Source of the DNA: Actinomycetes bacterium
Lineage (GTDB): Bacteria; Actinomycetota; Actinomycetes; Jiangellales; Jiangellaceae
Assembly: GCA_021793295.1 (NCBI GenBank)
Contig: JAJYTA010000016.1
Coordinates: 1-41,961 of the forward strand
DNA length: 41,961 nt
Direction: 5' to 3'
Shown here: positions 40,480 to 41,961 of the stretch, one piece after another
Position numbering within the stretch: position 1 is the stretch's first letter
How the letters are laid out: each line of letters starts with the position of its first letter
Program-made: the position numbers and the translations under genes
Notes under the pieces: generated by a model
Database searches by the model: none
The model's input: the letters and a program-made list of their open reading frames with translations, nothing else
Told to the model about the DNA's origin: nothing

Positions 40480-41961
40480 ATGAAACGACTCACACCCGCC
40501 CTGCTCGGCGTGGCTCTGGTCTTCGCGGCCGGATCCGCCGGGGCCGGGCCGGCTCCAGCGGACGATCCTCCCGAGGCGGCGAAGCTCGAGCAGGCCACGG
40601 TCCAGGTTAATCCGCGGCAGGTCGTCGACCGGATCGACTCACGGCTCAGCGGGGTACACGTGCCCGCTTGGAACGAGATCGCCTTCACCGATGGCGGAAT
40701 CGATCCGCGGCTGCAGCGCAACCTCGAACGCTCCGGGTCGTCGTTCCTGGTGTTCCCCGGCGGCGCCTTCGGGCTGGACTGGGTCTGGAACGACCCGAAC
40801 TCCGAGAACGAGATGACCACCGAGCAGTTCCTGCAGATCGTCGATTCGCTGGACGCCACCGCGAAGATCTCGGTGAATCCGAACGAGTCGCCCACCCTCG
40901 CGGCCGACTGGATCCGCCACGTCAACGGCAAACTCGGCGCCGACGTGCGGTACTGGGAGGTCGTGGACGAGCCGTACCTGCACATGAGCGCCGACGATTT
41001 CATCGCCACGATGCGCGAGTTCGTTCCGGTGATGAAGCAAGCCGACCCCAGCATCAAGATCGTCACCAACATCTCCGCGGTCAACCCTGACTGGAGCCAT
41101 CAGGTCATCGAGGCCGTCGGTGACCTCACCGACGTGTGGTCCATTCATTTCCTGCCACTGCCGCCATCGCAGGCCATCAATCCGTCGTCGCCGTACAGCC
41201 CGGACGACAAGGAAGCGTTCTACGCAGACCTGCTGAACACCCCCGACGACATGGCTGCCCAATTCGCCGACGTGCGCGGCTGGGTGGATGAGCGGCATCC
41301 TGGCGGAACCTACGAGTACCACCTGGGGTCGTGGGCGCCAGTGTGGTCCGGGCCCGAGGACTGGACGGTGAACGCGCTCCCCGCCGGGCTGTGGGCGGCC
41401 GACATGTACGGCACCATGGCCACCGCCGGTGTGGACGCCGCGGCGAGCTGGGCGATGATGAACCCCTACCCGCCCGGTCGTGGTGACTACGGCTTGTTCA
41501 GTCCGGAGATGAAGCCTTACGTGATCGGCGAGGCCGCGGCGCTGTGGGCGAACCACTTCGGCGAGAACCTGATCGAGTCCTCCTCCAGCACCGACGAGCT
41601 GTCCACGTACGCCAGCCTGTCGAAGGATCGCCGGACGATGTACGTCCTGCTGGTGAACAAGCGCCGCGACGCCGACCTGACCGTCGACTTCGACCTCGGG
41701 CGCTTCCGGCCGCGCGGCGATGCTGCGGCATGGCTTCTGGACGGTGCCGTCGAGCCGAACCACCTCAGTGACTACGGCTTGCGCCGGCAGCTGTTGGACG
41801 ACGTGTCCGGTGAGTTCACCTGGACCGTGCCGTCGTACTCGGCGGTGGCGCTGGAGATCCCCGTCGCCGGCAGCCAGGCCGAGCTGGCGCCCGCGCCGAA
41901 CCTGGCCATCGACCAGCGCGCCTACGCCTCGTCGGAAGCTTTCGCCACCGAGGAAGATCGG
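40480..41961 (+). CDS. Secreted glycoside-hydrolase-like protein, 3' end beyond the window
   Basis: The frame stays open for 494 codons to the window edge. A signal peptide (MKRLTPALLGVALVFAAGSAGA) is followed by a TIM-barrel-like domain (FLVFPGGAFGLDWVW, VRYWEVVDEPYLHMSADDF, VWSIHFLP, YEYHLGSWAP, AASWAMMNPYP) and a beta domain (MYVLLVNKRRDADLTVDFDL). The whole recalls GH39/GH51-type clan A glycosidases; WEVVDEP would hold the acid/base Glu, where NEP is usual. The last residues (NLAIDQRAYASSEAFATEE) look like the start of a discoidin-type carbohydrate-binding domain. ATG 40480 has GGAGGTGG upstream. Substrate not determinable. Confidence 0.75.
   Translation, partial: MKRLTPALLGVALVFAAGSAGAGPAPADDPPEAAKLEQATVQVNPRQVVDRIDSRLSGVHVPAWNEIAFTDGGIDPRLQRNLERSGSSFLVFPGGAFGLDWVWNDPNSENEMTTEQFLQIVDSLDATAKISVNPNESPTLAADWIRHVNGKLGADVRYWEVVDEPYLHMSADDFIATMREFVPVMKQADPSIKIVTNISAVNPDWSHQVIEAVGDLTDVWSIHFLPLPPSQAINPSSPYSPDDKEAFYADLLNTPDDMAAQFADVRGWVDERHPGGTYEYHLGSWAPVWSGPEDWTVNALPAGLWAADMYGTMATAGVDAAASWAMMNPYPPGRGDYGLFSPEMKPYVIGEAAALWANHFGENLIESSSSTDELSTYASLSKDRRTMYVLLVNKRRDADLTVDFDLGRFRPRGDAAAWLLDGAVEPNHLSDYGLRRQLLDDVSGEFTWTVPSYSAVALEIPVAGSQAELAPAPNLAIDQRAYASSEAFATEEDR

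Overview
The window is a high-GC bacterial chromosome segment with actinobacterial gene content: a four-gene conservon (cvnABCD), a MurJ-pseudokinase fusion, a sigM/anti-sigma pair beside trxB-trxA, a PadR-ino1 pair divergent from a class A PBP, and several leaderless-type promoters. The layout resembles the chromosome arm near oriC in Streptomyces and Mycobacterium. Content is compatible with the Jiangellales or a neighbouring order, but the genus cannot be proven from sequence alone.

Left part (1-11 kb), envelope and housekeeping: endonuclease IV (nfo); a MarR regulator whose palindrome overlaps its own -10 box; femX with an alanine-racemase-like partner; and a minus-strand operon of PBP1, a GT87 glycosyltransferase and a PIG-V-like mannosyltransferase. 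Divergent from the PBP is padR-ino1, preceded by a perfect 10+10 bp palindrome. A 94-bp tandem repeat that includes the end of ino1, and large hairpins, fill the gap before the conservon.

Middle part (11.6-26.8 kb): the complete conservon cvnA-B-C-D; a strong shared terminator; tRNA nucleotidyltransferase (minus); then nudix, DUF6049, murJ-pseudokinase, sigM and anti-sigma, with start/stop overlaps at most junctions. trxB-trxA follow behind a SigR-type promoter (GGGAAT-N18-GTT).

Right part (26.8-40.4 kb): where cwlM, parB and parA usually follow trxA in actinobacteria, there is instead a cluster of two FtsK/SpoIIIE-related proteins, small membrane proteins, coiled-coil proteins, a transglycosylase-CHAP wall hydrolase, a bitopic protein with a VirB8/TcpC-like layout and a low-GC lipoprotein. 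An HD-GYP/LuxR regulator, a truncated DUF4242 gene and a cupin sit inside it. Five transcription units of this cluster, on both strands, carry the same bipartite promoter-like element: CGTCACAGA-N14-CACCTACA, with small variations and an invariant 14-base gap. It lies 40-51 bases before the start codon in four cases and 41 or 80 in the fifth. This shared element is the best evidence that the genes form one co-regulated, envelope-spanning machine. One ATPase has three FtsK-like modules of which only the middle keeps Walker motifs; the second is membrane-anchored and has lost key Walker A and B residues. No integrase, relaxase, replication gene or canonical ESX component is seen, so the system matches neither a standard integrative conjugative element nor a standard type VII secretion locus.

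The window ends inside a secreted glycoside-hydrolase-like gene that starts at 40480. No rRNA, tRNA or CRISPR array was recognised.
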